Of a stretch of 55,932 bases of DNA, positions 16,377 to 25,457 are shown in pieces. Numbering within the stretch: position 1 is the stretch's first letter; each line of letters opens with the position of its first letter. The notes beneath the pieces were generated by a model. That model did not search any database. It was not told where the DNA came from and saw only the letters and a list, made by a program, of their open reading frames with translations. The position numbers and the translations under genes were made by a program. This stretch comes from Paralimibaculum aggregatum. GTDB lineage: Bacteria; Pseudomonadota; Alphaproteobacteria; Rhodobacterales; Rhodobacteraceae. The stretch spans positions 1 through 55,932 of the forward strand of contig NZ_BSYI01000033.1 in assembly GCF_030270585.1 (NCBI RefSeq), in the 5' to 3' direction.

Positions 16377-17393
16377 ATGCGACTGCTCCCCGAACCAGCC
16401 CGCGCCCTTCTCGGAACCGCGCTCGTCGTCGCCCTTGCCCAGACCGCGCCCCTCGCCAGCGCCGATTCCGGCGTCGTCATCGAGGAATGGGCGGTGGAGG
16501 CCGACGGCCGCCCGCGCGATCCCTATGCCGCGGCCGCCGACACCGTCTGGTTCGTCGGCCAGGCCGGCGACTATCTCGGCCGGCTCACCCCCTCGACCGG
16601 CGAGATCGCGATCCGGCCCCTCGAGGACGAGCCCGGCCCGCACAACCTGATCGTCGGCGCCGACGGCATTGTCTGGTATGCCGGCAATCTCTCGGGCTAT
16701 ATCGGCCGCTACGATCCGGAGACCGACGAGATCCGGCGGATCGAGATGCCCGACCCCGCGGCCAACGATCCGCATACCCTGGTCTTCGACGAGGGCGAGC
16801 GGAACATCTGGTTCACCGTGCAGATCGGGAACTTCATCGGCCGGCTCTCGCTGGCGGACGAGCGCATCGACCTGATCGAGGTGGAGAGCGGCAGCGCCCG
16901 CCCCTATGGCATCAAGGTGGGGCCGGACGGCACCGTCTGGGTCGCGCTGCTCGGCACCAACCGGCTCGCCTCGGTCGATCCGGAGAGCCTCGCGGTCACC
17001 GAGCACGAGATCCCGGCCGCGGATGCCCGGCCGCGGCGGCTCGAGGTCACGGAGAGTGGCGAGGTCTGGTATGCCGACTATCGCCGCGGCGTCGCCGGCC
17101 GGTTCAGCCCGGCGACCGGCGCGTTTGCGGAGATCGCGCTGCCCGCGGGCTCCGGCAGCCGCCCCTATGGCACCGCGCTCGATGCGGCGGGCACCTTCTG
17201 GATCGTCGAGACCGGGGTGGAGCCGAACCGCATGGTCGGGATCGACACGGCAACCGCCGGGATCAGCTCGGTCACGCCGATCCCCTCCGGCGCCGGAACC
17301 GTGCGGCACATGCACTATTACGCGCCCGAGGGCGAGGTCTGGTTCGGCACGGACGAGGCGACGATCGGTCGGGCCAGGGTCACCACGCCCTGA
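16377..17393 (+). CDS. Secreted virginiamycin B lyase-like beta-propeller protein
   Basis: Protein of 338 residues with a Sec signal peptide (about residues 1-27, LLGTALVVALAQTAPLASA). Six to seven repeats of about 42 residues each carry a W-F/W-Y core (DTVWFVGQAGDYLGRL, GIVWYAGNLSGYIGRYDP, NIWFTVQIGNFIGRLS, TVWVALLGTNRLASVDP, EVWYADYRRGVAGRFSP, TFWIVETGVEPNRMVGID, EVWFGTDEATIGRA). This is the streptogramin lyase (Vgb) propeller pattern. The His-rich RHMHYY near residue 310 resembles the region bearing the catalytic His in Vgb. AGGAGG lies 6 nt before the ATG. It stands alone between two modules. True streptogramin lyase activity is doubtful; many periplasmic relatives have no known substrate. 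Confidence 0.85.
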   Translation: MRLLPEPARALLGTALVVALAQTAPLASADSGVVIEEWAVEADGRPRDPYAAAADTVWFVGQAGDYLGRLTPSTGEIAIRPLEDEPGPHNLIVGADGIVWYAGNLSGYIGRYDPETDEIRRIEMPDPAANDPHTLVFDEGERNIWFTVQIGNFIGRLSLADERIDLIEVESGSARPYGIKVGPDGTVWVALLGTNRLASVDPESLAVTEHEIPAADARPRRLEVTESGEVWYADYRRGVAGRFSPATGAFAEIALPAGSGSRPYGTALDAAGTFWIVETGVEPNRMVGIDTATAGISSVTPIPSGAGTVRHMHYYAPEGEVWFGTDEATIGRARVTTP

Positions 17394-17408
17394 TGCCTGC
17401 GCGGCGCC

Positions 17409-19178
17409 TCAGGGCGCCGCCACCCCTGCCCTGCCCTCGAGAAAGCGGCGCCAGCCGCCGAGATGGGTGATGTCCTCGGCGCCCTGCACCCCGGCCGCCT
17501 CGACGAGGAAGCCGTGGACCTCCGCGCCGTTCTCGAGGGTGATCGTGCCGATGGTCAGCGGCGCCGGCACCCCGGCAAGGAAGCCGCCGAGCGCCGTCTC
17601 CGGCAGCGCCCAGATCTCGAGATCGATGGCCGCCCCCTTCTCGATGCGCAGAAGGCCGGGGCGCGCCGGCGGGCCGCCGGCCAGGGCATAGAGCCGGTAT
17701 TGCGGCGCGGTCCGCGCGGTCTGCAGGAACCGTGCGCCGCGCGAGGTCAGCTCGTGATTCAGCGGCAGGCCCCGCATATGCGCGCCGCAGACGGCGATGC
17801 GGAAGGTCTCCGGCGCCGGCCGCGGGCCGAGCGGAAGGGCCGGCGCCGCCTCGAAGAGCTGCGCCACCGAGGCGGCCAGCGCATCCTGCCCCGAGGGCGC
17901 GATCAGCGTGACCGAGCCCGGGCGCCCGTCGGCGCGCGGTTCGGTTGGCACCGCGATGGCGCAGAGATCGAGCAGGTTCACGAAGTTGGTATAGGTGCCG
18001 AGATTGGAGTTCGGCGTGACCGGATCGGCCTCGAGATCGGCGCGGGTGTAGAAGGTCGGAATGCTGGGTACGCAGAGCAGGTCGAGCGCGCCGAGCGCCG
18101 CGCCGGCGGTGCGCGCGAGGTCCTTCAGCCGGTACATGCCGCGGAAGGCATCCGCCGCGGAGAGCCGCCGCGCCGCGCCGATGATCCCGGCGGTGGTGGG
18201 CAGCAGCGCCTCCGGATCGGCCTCCATCAGCGCCTCGACCACGGCATAGCGCTCGGCCACCCAGGCGCCCTCGTAGAGCATTTCCGCGACATCGTAGAAG
18301 GGCGTGAAGTCGATCTCGCGGATCACCGCCCCCTGCCCGGCGAGCCGGGCCAGTGCAGCCTCGAACATCGCCGCCTGCGCTTCGTCGCCGAAGAACTTCC
18401 GGGTCTCGCGCGACGGCACGCCGATGCGCAGCCCCGCCGGCACCGGCCCCGGGGCGCCGGCCACGATCTCGCGCGAGAAGGCATCCGCCGGGTCATAGGC
18501 GCAGGCGATGTCATAGGCGGCATAGGCATCCGCCACCGAGGCTGCGAAGACCGAGATCGTGTCGAGCGTGCGGCAGGCGGGCACGACGCCGGTGGCCGAG
18601 AGCGCGCCGAGGCTCGGCTTGAGCCCGACGATGCCGTTCAGCGCCGCCGGCACCCGGCCCGAGCCCGCGGTGTCGGTACCGAGCGAGAACGCCGCGAGGC
18701 CGAGCCCCACCGCCACCGCCGAGCCGCTGGAGGAGCCGCCCGGCACGATCTCCGGGTCGAGCGCGTTCCGCGGCACGCCATAGGGCGAGCGCACGCCGAC
18801 GAGGCCGGTGGCGAACTGGTCGAGATTGGTCTTGCCGATCAGCAGCGCGCCGGCCACGCGCAGCCGCGCCACCACGAAGGCGTCGCGCTCGGCCTCGTAG
18901 GCATAGGCCGGACAGGCGGCGGTGGTGGTCATGCCGCCGACGTCGATGTTGTCCTTCACCACGAAGGGCAGGCCCCAGAGCGGATGCGTCGCCGGATCGC
19001 CGGGCAGCGCCGCGGCCTCGGCCTGCACCTCGGCGATGTCGCGCAGGCAGATGAAGATCGCGGGATCATCCGCCGCGGCGATGCGGCGATAGGTTTCGGC
19101 CACCACGTCGGCGGGAGTGACGCCCTCCCGATAGGCGGCATGCAGCGCAGCGCGAGTGAAGGGCAGGGTCTCAATCAT
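17409..19178 (-). CDS. atzF: Allophanate hydrolase (AtzF type)
   Basis: Amidase-signature enzyme of 589 residues that hydrolyses allophanate to ammonia and CO2. The amidase domain (about 1-440) has the Ser-cisSer-Lys triad: Lys75 (FVVKDNID), Ser149 (PGGSSSGSA) and Ser173 (DTAGSGRVPA). The C-terminal AtzF domain (about 455-589, AVCGAHMRGLPLNHELTSRG, LPETALGGFLAGVPAPLTIG) distinguishes it from other amidases. The ATG at 19178 has GGAAGA upstream; a GTG directly after the preceding TAA is an alternative. No urea carboxylase is in the window, so the allophanate may come from another source, such as biuret-like compounds imported by the upstream Dpp-type transporter. It ends the operon SBP-dppB-dppC-dppDF-atzF. 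Confidence 0.93.
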   Translation of the reverse strand: MIETLPFTRAALHAAYREGVTPADVVAETYRRIAAADDPAIFICLRDIAEVQAEAAALPGDPATHPLWGLPFVVKDNIDVGGMTTTAACPAYAYEAERDAFVVARLRVAGALLIGKTNLDQFATGLVGVRSPYGVPRNALDPEIVPGGSSSGSAVAVGLGLAAFSLGTDTAGSGRVPAALNGIVGLKPSLGALSATGVVPACRTLDTISVFAASVADAYAAYDIACAYDPADAFSREIVAGAPGPVPAGLRIGVPSRETRKFFGDEAQAAMFEAALARLAGQGAVIREIDFTPFYDVAEMLYEGAWVAERYAVVEALMEADPEALLPTTAGIIGAARRLSAADAFRGMYRLKDLARTAGAALGALDLLCVPSIPTFYTRADLEADPVTPNSNLGTYTNFVNLLDLCAIAVPTEPRADGRPGSVTLIAPSGQDALAASVAQLFEAAPALPLGPRPAPETFRIAVCGAHMRGLPLNHELTSRGARFLQTARTAPQYRLYALAGGPPARPGLLRIEKGAAIDLEIWALPETALGGFLAGVPAPLTIGTITLENGAEVHGFLVEAAGVQGAEDITHLGGWRRFLEGRAGVAAP

Positions 19179-19190
19179 CGGATCTTCCAC

Positions 19191-20819
19191 TTATGCCGGG
19201 GTCTTGACGGGGGGTTGCGGCGCCGCCTCGATCAGCGCGCGCGTATAGGGGTGGGCGGGGGCGGACATCACCTGCGCGGTCGGCCCGCGCTCGATGATCT
19301 CGCCCCCCTTCATCACGATCACCTCGTCGCAGAGCAGGCGGACGACGTTGAGATCGTGGCTGACGAAGAGATAGGACATCCCGAGCCGGGCTCTCAGGTC
19401 AACCAGCAGGTTGAGCACCACCGCCTGGATCGAGACGTCGAGCGCGGCGGTCGGCTCGTCGAGGATCAGCAGCTTCGGCTCGAGCGCGATCGCCCGGGCG
19501 ATGCCGACGCGGGCCTTCTGCCCGCCCGAGAGCTGGTGCGGGTAGCGGCTGAGCAGTGGCTGCGGCAGGCCGACGAGATCGGCCAGCTCCGCGACACGGG
19601 CCTTCAGCGCCCGGCCGCCGAGCCCGCCCATGCGCGCCAGCGGCTCGGCGATGGCCGAGGCCCCGGTGTCGCGCGGGTTGAGGCTGTCGGTGGCGTCCTG
19701 GAACACCATCTGGATCTCGCGCCGCAATGGGTGCCAGGCGAAGCGCGCGGCGGGCACCGCGGCGATGTCCTGCCCGTCGAACAGGATCTTGCCAGAGCTC
19801 GGATCGAGCAGGCGCACGATCATCTCGGAGGTGGTCGACTTGCCGCAGCCCGATTCGCCCACCAGCCCGAGCGACTGCCCCGCCCGGATCGCGAAGGAGA
19901 TGCCCTTGACCGCCTGCACCGGCCCGGATTTCGAGGGATAGGTCTTCACCAGATCCACCGCCTCGAGCACCGGATGGTCCTGCACCCGGTGCGCGGGCTC
20001 GGGCGTGCGCGCCTCCGCCGGCAGCAGGCTGCGGATCGAGGCGCCGACCACCGGCGTCGCGTCGACCAGGCGCCGGGTATAGGGGTGCTCCGGCTCGGTG
20101 AAGAGGCGTTGCGGCGCGCCGGTCTCGACGATCCGGCCGTCCTTCATCACCACGATACGGTCGCAATACTGCGCCGCCAGGCCGAGATCGTGGGTGATCA
20201 GGATCGAGCCCATCTCGCGGGCGCGGGCCAGCTCGCGGATCAGGTCCATCACCGATTTCTGCGTGGTGATGTCGAGCCCGGTGGTCGGCTCGTCGGCGAT
20301 CAGCAGCCGCGGGCTGCAGGCCAGCGCGATGGCGATCACCACGCGCTGGCACATGCCGCCCGAGAGCTCGAAGGGATAGGCGTCGTAGCGCGCCTGCGGA
20401 TCGGCGATGCGCACCGCCTCGAGCGCCTCGATGGCCTTCGCCCGGGCGTCCTGCCGGGTGGCCTGGGCGTGCTGCAGCAGCACGTCCTCGATCTGGTGGC
20501 CGACCTTGCGGATCGGGTTGAGCGCCGCGCGCGGGTTCTGGAAGATCATCGAGATCTCCCGGCCGCGGATGCTGCGCATGTCGCGCTCGGCGGCGCGGCG
20601 CAGGTCGATCCCGCCATAGCTGATCGTGCCCGTGCGGATCTCGCCCCCGGCATCGAGGATGCGCATCAGCGCATAGGAGGTGACCGACTTGCCCGAGCCG
20701 CTCTCGCCGACGATGCCGAGCTGCTCGCCGCGGGCCACCTCGAAGGAGATCCCGCGCACCGGGTTGACCTCGCCCTTGCGGGTGCGGAAGGCGACGGAAA
20801 GATCCTCGATCTGCAGCAT
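19191..20819 (-). CDS. Dipeptide/oligopeptide-type ABC transporter, fused DppD-DppF ATPase
   Basis: Cytoplasmic ATPase of 542 residues with two complete nucleotide-binding domains. The first has Walker [12 protein letters not shown], signature [15 protein letters not shown] and Walker [13 protein letters not shown]. The second has Walker [28 protein letters not shown] and [12 protein letters not shown]. Each ends with the C-terminal extension typical of peptide transporters ([28 protein letters not shown]). It energises import through the DppB/DppC pair encoded upstream, starting 3 nt after dppC ends. Allophanate hydrolase follows immediately. Confidence 0.95.
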   Translation of the reverse strand: MLQIEDLSVAFRTRKGEVNPVRGISFEVARGEQLGIVGESGSGKSVTSYALMRILDAGGEIRTGTISYGGIDLRRAAERDMRSIRGREISMIFQNPRAALNPIRKVGHQIEDVLLQHAQATRQDARAKAIEALEAVRIADPQARYDAYPFELSGGMCQRVVIAIALACSPRLLIADEPTTGLDITTQKSVMDLIRELARAREMGSILITHDLGLAAQYCDRIVVMKDGRIVETGAPQRLFTEPEHPYTRRLVDATPVVGASIRSLLPAEARTPEPAHRVQDHPVLEAVDLVKTYPSKSGPVQAVKGISFAIRAGQSLGLVGESGCGKSTTSEMIVRLLDPSSGKILFDGQDIAAVPAARFAWHPLRREIQMVFQDATDSLNPRDTGASAIAEPLARMGGLGGRALKARVAELADLVGLPQPLLSRYPHQLSGGQKARVGIARAIALEPKLLILDEPTAALDVSIQAVVLNLLVDLRARLGMSYLFVSHDLNVVRLLCDEVIVMKGGEIIERGPTAQVMSAPAHPYTRALIEAAPQPPVKTPA

Positions 20820-20822
20820 CGC

Positions 20823-21710
20823 TCAGGTCCTCTTGCGCGGGTCGACGATGTCGCGCAGCCCGTCTCCCAGAAGGTTGAAGGTGAACACCGCCAGCATCAG
20901 CCAGAGCCCCGGAAAGACCGCGAGCCACCATTCCCCGGAGACGATGAAATTCGCGCCCTCGGCCACCATGATACCCCATTCCGGCGTCGGCGGTCGCACC
21001 CCGAGCCCGATGAAGGAGAGCCCCGCCGCGTTCAGGATCGCCCAGCCGAGATTGAGCGAGACCTGCACCATCATCGGCGGCAGCGCGTTGGGGAAGATAT
21101 GCACCGCGAGCACCCGCAGGTCGCCGTTGCCGGCGAGCCGGGCGGCCCGGGCGAAGCCGGCATTGCGCCGGATGTTGACCTCGGCCCGCACCAGGCGCGC
21201 ATAGAAGGGAATGTTGATGATCGCGGTGGCGTAGATGATGTTCTCCACCGTGTTGCCCAGCGCCGCGACCACGCCCATCGCCAGCACGAAGAGCGGGAAG
21301 GCCATGATCGTGTCGAGGCAGCGGTTGAGCACCGCGTCGATCCAGCCGCCCCAGTAGCCCGCCATGCCGCCGAGCACCGAGCCGAACGCGAAGCTCAGCG
21401 CCACCGCGGCGACCGAGATCGTCAGGTCGAGCCGGGTCGCGACGATCACCCGGCTGAACACGTCGCGGCCGAGATTGTCGGTGCCGAACCAGTGCTCGAA
21501 CGAGGGCGGCTCGAGTGCCCGGGCGGCCTCGGTGGCGAGCGGGTCATAGGGCACCAGCACCGGCCCGAGCAGCGCGCAGCCGAGGAAGAAGCCGAGCATG
21601 GCGAAGGCCAGCATCGTCACCGGGTTCTCGCGCAGCACATGGCCGATATGGGCCAGCGTGCCGTCGCGTCGCGGCGGCGCCTCGGCGGCCGTGAGGGTAT
21701 CCTTCGCCAT
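20823..21710 (-). CDS. Peptide/nickel-type ABC transporter permease DppC
   Basis: Inner-membrane permease of 295 residues with six hydrophobic segments. DppC features are the N-terminal OppC-like region (ENPVTMLAFAMLGFFLGCALL, PYDPLATEAARALEPP), the HWFGTDNLGRDVFSRVIVATR signature, and the EAA loop NAGFARAARLAGNGDLRVLA followed by HIFPNALPPMMV. The ATG overlaps the dppB stop by one base (TGATG). It pairs with DppB to pass the ligand of the SBP5 protein. The ligand is probably a peptide-like or ureido compound, given the operon's allophanate hydrolase. Confidence 0.93.
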   Translation of the reverse strand: MAKDTLTAAEAPPRRDGTLAHIGHVLRENPVTMLAFAMLGFFLGCALLGPVLVPYDPLATEAARALEPPSFEHWFGTDNLGRDVFSRVIVATRLDLTISVAAVALSFAFGSVLGGMAGYWGGWIDAVLNRCLDTIMAFPLFVLAMGVVAALGNTVENIIYATAIINIPFYARLVRAEVNIRRNAGFARAARLAGNGDLRVLAVHIFPNALPPMMVQVSLNLGWAILNAAGLSFIGLGVRPPTPEWGIMVAEGANFIVSGEWWLAVFPGLWLMLAVFTFNLLGDGLRDIVDPRKRT

Positions 21711-22732
21711 CAGGAGAATCCGATCCGCGGGTCGATCAGCGCATAGGCGATGTCGATCACCAGGTTGAGGAGGACGAAGAGCAGCGCCATCGCCAGCACG
21801 AAGCCCTGCACCGCGGCATAGTCGGAGACCACCAGCGCCTCGACCGCATAGGAGCCGATGCCGGGCCAGGCGAAGACCTTCTCCACCAGCACGTTGGCGC
21901 CGAGGGTGAAGGAGAACACCATGCCGAGCGTGGTGATCACCGGCAGCAGCGCGTTGCGCAGCGCATAGCCGTAGAGCACCTTGCCGCGGCCGAGCCCGGC
22001 GGCACGCGCCGTGCGGATGAAGTCCGACGACAGCGCCTGCAGCATCGCCGCCCGGGTCATCCGCGCGATCGGCGCCAGGGTGAAGAGCGCCAGCGTGACC
22101 GCCGGCAGCACCAGCTGCTTCAGCGCGCCGAACCAGGTCTCCCAGTCGCCCGCGAGCGCGGCGTCGATCAGGTGGAAGCCGGTGACGGTGGGCGGCGGGA
22201 GGTAGATGAAGTCGAGCCGGCCGAGCGGCGAGGGCGCGACGCCGAGCAGGTAATAGAAGACGTAGATCAGCACGATGCCGGTGAAGAAGGTCGGCATCGA
22301 GACCCCGGCCGTGACCAGCACCCGGCACAGATGATCGACCCAGGTGCCGGGCCGGGTCGCCGCCAGCACGCCGAGCGGGATCGCCACCGCGCAGGACAGC
22401 AGCAGCGCCACCAGCGTCAGCTCCAGCGAGGCCGGCAGGCGGCTCGCCAGATCCGCCGCCACCGGCTGGCCGGTGGAGATCGCGGTGCCGAGATTGCCCT
22501 GCGCCAGATCGCCGACATAGAGGAAGAACTGCTGCACCAGCGGCTTGTCGAGACCGAGCGCCTCGCGCACCTCGGCGATCGAGGCCTCGCTCGCGGCCGG
22601 ACCGGCGAAATAGGCCGCCGGATCGCCAGGCAGCGCGCGGGTGAGCAGGAAGGAGATCACCACCACCCCGGCCACCACCGGCAGCGCCTGGGCCATGCGG
22701 CCCAGGATCATCTTCGCGCGGTCCGACACCAT
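21710..22732 (-). CDS. Peptide/nickel-type ABC transporter permease DppB
   Basis: Inner-membrane permease of 340 residues with about six transmembrane helices and the long periplasmic first loop of DppB proteins. Visible signatures are the N-terminal FLLTRALPGDPAAYFAG, QFFLYVGDLAQGNLGTAIST, PASLELTLVALLLSCAVAIP, and the EAA loop SSDFIRTARAAGLGRGKVLY followed by ALRNALLPVITTLGM. The start overlaps the SBP stop (TGATG) and the stop overlaps dppC (TGATG). The three genes are therefore translationally coupled. Confidence 0.94.
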   Translation of the reverse strand: MVSDRAKMILGRMAQALPVVAGVVVISFLLTRALPGDPAAYFAGPAASEASIAEVREALGLDKPLVQQFFLYVGDLAQGNLGTAISTGQPVAADLASRLPASLELTLVALLLSCAVAIPLGVLAATRPGTWVDHLCRVLVTAGVSMPTFFTGIVLIYVFYYLLGVAPSPLGRLDFIYLPPPTVTGFHLIDAALAGDWETWFGALKQLVLPAVTLALFTLAPIARMTRAAMLQALSSDFIRTARAAGLGRGKVLYGYALRNALLPVITTLGMVFSFTLGANVLVEKVFAWPGIGSYAVEALVVSDYAAVQGFVLAMALLFVLLNLVIDIAYALIDPRIGFS

Positions 22733-24354
22733 CAGGAGGTGGCCTTCTCGAGCGGACGCACATCGAGCTGGCGATGGAACCAGAACTCGTAGCCCGCCGC
22801 GCCGTTCATCGCGACGTTGAGTGCCGGCTGCCAGAGCGGGATGCGCGGCAGGTCCTCGAAGGCGATCTCGAAGAGGCGTTTGATCTTCGGCGCATAGGCC
22901 GGGTCGTCCATCGCCATGTGCAGGCTCTCGTCGACCAGCCGCTCGACCTCCTCGTTGCGGTAGTTCGAGGAGTTGAAGAGGTGCCCCTCCTTGTAGGCCC
23001 AGAAGAAGTAGTAGTCCGGCGTGTTCAGCCAGCCGCCGAAATTCTCCAGATGCAGCGGCAGGCGCTTCTCGACCAGCGCCGCGGTGCGCCAGTTGGCACC
23101 GGGGATCTTCTCGATCTCGGTGCGGATGCCGAGCTCGCCGAAGGATTCCTGCAGCAGCAGCGCGGTCGGCTCCATCCAGTCGGCGAGGCCGAGGCTGATC
23201 GAGAGCGGCACCTCGAAGCCGGAGGCGAAACCGGAGGCCGCCATGTGCTCCTTCGCCTTCGCCATGTCGGTCATGTAGGGCGAGCGCCGCGGCCAGGCGG
23301 TGTCGGCGATCTCGGCCGGCCCGCCCCACATCGGCGCGCCGCGGCCATAGGCGGCGGTCTGGAAGATCGCCTCGTAGGGGATCGCATAGGCCAGCGCCTT
23401 GCGGACATTGGCGTCGCGGAACGGCTCGAAGGCAGTGTTCGGGCAGAGGCAGTGGATGCAGTTCTCGATCGGCGTCGAATAGACCGTGACGCCCTCCTTG
23501 GCCGAGAGCTCGGCGGCATCCTTGTTGGGGATGTTGAAGGACATCTGCACGTCGCCGCGCTCGATCAGCGCGCGCCGGGTCGCCGGGCTCGGCACCTCGC
23601 GCAGCACCACCCGCTTGTAGGCCGGCAGCGGCCCGCCGACCCAGGCGTCGTTGCGCTCGTAGACCAGCTGCTGGCCCTGCTGCCAGGCCGCCACCTTGTA
23701 GGCGCCGGAGCCCGCCGGCGTGGTGTGCAGATACTCCATCGCCCAGGGGTCGGCCTCGGTGGCATTGGCCTTGGCCACGGCGGAGTTGATGATGAAGGGC
23801 ACCGGCACCGCGAGATCCGGCAGCGTCAGCTTCGACGGGCGGTCGAGCCGGATCACGAAGGTCTCCGCATCCACCGCCACGAACTGCTCGGGCCGCTGCA
23901 GGCCGCCGGCCTTCATCTGCACGGTCGGGAAGCCGCCGACCGAGACCGCCCGGTCGAAGGACCATTTCACATCCGCCGCGGTCACCTTGCTGCCGTCCCA
24001 GAAGGTCGCGTCGGGCTTCAGCTTGAAGGTCATCGTCAGGCCGTCGTCGGAGATCGTCCAGCTCTCGGCGAGCTCGGGTTCGATCACAGAATAGTCGTAG
24101 GAGAGCCCGCCCCCCGGCGCCGGCTTGGTGCCGAAGCTCACCAGCCGGTCGTAGCAGTTCACCGCCACCTGGTAGGAGGCGCGGTTGGTGCCGGTGCGGT
24201 GCAGGTCGAGCGAGTTGATCGTCTGCCCGGTCACCGCCACCAGCACCTCGCCGCTGGCGGCATGGGCGGGGATCGCCTTGAGGAAGGGCAGCATGGCGGC
24301 GCCCAGCGTGCCGCCGCTCAGCTTCAGGAAGTCTCTGCGGGATGTCTGTGTCAT
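22732..24354 (-). CDS. Family 5 extracellular solute-binding protein, Tat-exported
   Basis: Periplasmic binding protein of 540 residues for the Dpp-type importer. The twin-arginine signal TSRRDFLKLSGGTLGAAMLP is at the N-terminus. SBP5 features include PELAESWTISDDGLTMTFKL, PDATFWDGSKVTAADVKWSF, and the C-terminal PLWQPALNVAMNGAAGYEFW. I start at 24354, with AAAGG about 10 nt upstream; the ATG at 24363 would leave only one base of spacing. The gene heads an operon divergent from a LysR regulator. The ligand is not predictable, but the operon's final gene, allophanate hydrolase, suggests a nitrogen-rich urea derivative. Confidence 0.93.
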   Translation of the reverse strand: MTQTSRRDFLKLSGGTLGAAMLPFLKAIPAHAASGEVLVAVTGQTINSLDLHRTGTNRASYQVAVNCYDRLVSFGTKPAPGGGLSYDYSVIEPELAESWTISDDGLTMTFKLKPDATFWDGSKVTAADVKWSFDRAVSVGGFPTVQMKAGGLQRPEQFVAVDAETFVIRLDRPSKLTLPDLAVPVPFIINSAVAKANATEADPWAMEYLHTTPAGSGAYKVAAWQQGQQLVYERNDAWVGGPLPAYKRVVLREVPSPATRRALIERGDVQMSFNIPNKDAAELSAKEGVTVYSTPIENCIHCLCPNTAFEPFRDANVRKALAYAIPYEAIFQTAAYGRGAPMWGGPAEIADTAWPRRSPYMTDMAKAKEHMAASGFASGFEVPLSISLGLADWMEPTALLLQESFGELGIRTEIEKIPGANWRTAALVEKRLPLHLENFGGWLNTPDYYFFWAYKEGHLFNSSNYRNEEVERLVDESLHMAMDDPAYAPKIKRLFEIAFEDLPRIPLWQPALNVAMNGAAGYEFWFHRQLDVRPLEKATS

Positions 24355-24478
24355 GGCGCGCATACCTTTCGGACTGGTGCGAGAAACCGTCGCGCATGAT
24401 CGTGGAGTGGCCCGCCGCTGCGTTCCAGTGCTATGAATTCAGAGGATCGGTGCAAAAAATGCAGCGCAAGAGGCGATC

Positions 24479-25375
24479 ATGCGGCATCTGATGGTCTATG
24501 ACATGATCGAGGCGGTGCACCGCGCCGGCTCGATCCGCAAGGCGGCCGAGGACACCAACATCACCGCCTCGGCGCTCAACCGGCGCATCCAGGCCTTCGA
24601 GCAGGAGTTCGGCTCGGAGATCTTCGAGCGGCTGCCCCGGGGCATGCGGCTCAACCCGGCGGGCGAGCTGCTGCTGCACCATATCCGCTCGCAGCGGCAG
24701 GACCTCGCGCGCATCCACTCGCAGGTGGCCGATCTATCCGGCGTGCGCCGCGGCCATGTGAAGATCGCCTGCTCGCAGGCGCTGCTGCCCTATTTCCTGC
24801 CCCGGCAGATCTCGATCTACCGGCGCGACTTCCCGGCCGTGACCTTCTCGGTGAATGTCCGCGACCGGATCCAGGCGGAGCAGGACCTGGTGAACTTCGA
24901 GAGCGACATCGCGCTGGTCTACGAGCCGGCGCACATGGTGGATTTCGAGGTGCTCCACGTCGTCGCCCAGCCGGTGCTCGCGGTGATGTCGCGGGCGCAT
25001 CCGCTGGCCGCGCGCCGCGAGCTGCGGCTGCGGGAATGCCTCGACTACGACCTGCTGCTGCCGGGCCGGCAATATGGCGTGCGGGTGCTGCTCGATGCCG
25101 CCGCGCACCGCATCGGCCGGCCGCTGGAACCGGCGCTGGAGACCGAGTCCTTCGAGATGATCCGCCACTGCGCCGCCTATGGCCAGGCGATCGGCTTCCA
25201 GATTCCGGTGGGGCTCAACGAGCTGGCCCGCCCCGATCTCGCCTATGTGCCGCTGTCGGGCAAGGATGTCGCGGGGGGCCAGCTCTATCTCGGGCATCTG
25301 CGCGGACGGACCCTGCCGGTCGCCGCGCTGAAATTCGCCAACCAGATCGCCGCCGCGCTGGGCGACGCGGCCTGA
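24479..25375 (+). CDS. LysR-family transcriptional regulator
   Basis: Regulator of 298 residues. The N-terminal helix-turn-helix (residues 1-60) reads GSIRKAAEDTNITASALNRR, IQAFEQEFGSEIFERLPRG and MRLNPAGELLLHHI. The TASALNR recognition helix differs from the common QSAVSRQI type. The effector domain begins near residue 95 (GHVKIACSQALLPYFLPRQI). It is divergent from the SBP5 operon, with 124 nt between starts, so control of the Dpp/allophanate hydrolase operon is likely. It closely resembles the LysR at 28348-29250 across its length, so the two look like paralogs. Confidence 0.92.
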   Translation: MRHLMVYDMIEAVHRAGSIRKAAEDTNITASALNRRIQAFEQEFGSEIFERLPRGMRLNPAGELLLHHIRSQRQDLARIHSQVADLSGVRRGHVKIACSQALLPYFLPRQISIYRRDFPAVTFSVNVRDRIQAEQDLVNFESDIALVYEPAHMVDFEVLHVVAQPVLAVMSRAHPLAARRELRLRECLDYDLLLPGRQYGVRVLLDAAAHRIGRPLEPALETESFEMIRHCAAYGQAIGFQIPVGLNELARPDLAYVPLSGKDVAGGQLYLGHLRGRTLPVAALKFANQIAAALGDAA

Positions 25376-25397
25376 GCCTTCGGGCAGAGGCCGGGCG

Positions 25398-25436
25398 CGG
25401 GGAGAGGCCGGGACGGGGAGAGGCCAGCCTCCCCCC
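25398..25436. terminator. GC-rich direct repeat and hairpin between convergent genes
   Basis: CGGGGAGAGGCC occurs twice (25398-25409 and 25414-25425). The second copy can pair with the following CCTCCCCCC to form a stem with one mismatch. The element lies between the end of the LysR gene and the end of the GH5 gene, where a bidirectional terminator would be expected. There is no T-tract. Confidence 0.4.
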
Positions 25437-25457
25437 GCCCCGAGACCGGACCCGCGG

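Noticed and set aside
17463-21746. Plus-strand open frame of more than 1,400 codons opposite atzF, dppDF and dppC
   Set aside because: It is antisense to three genes with clear catalytic motifs, and its composition is that of a GC-rich shadow frame.
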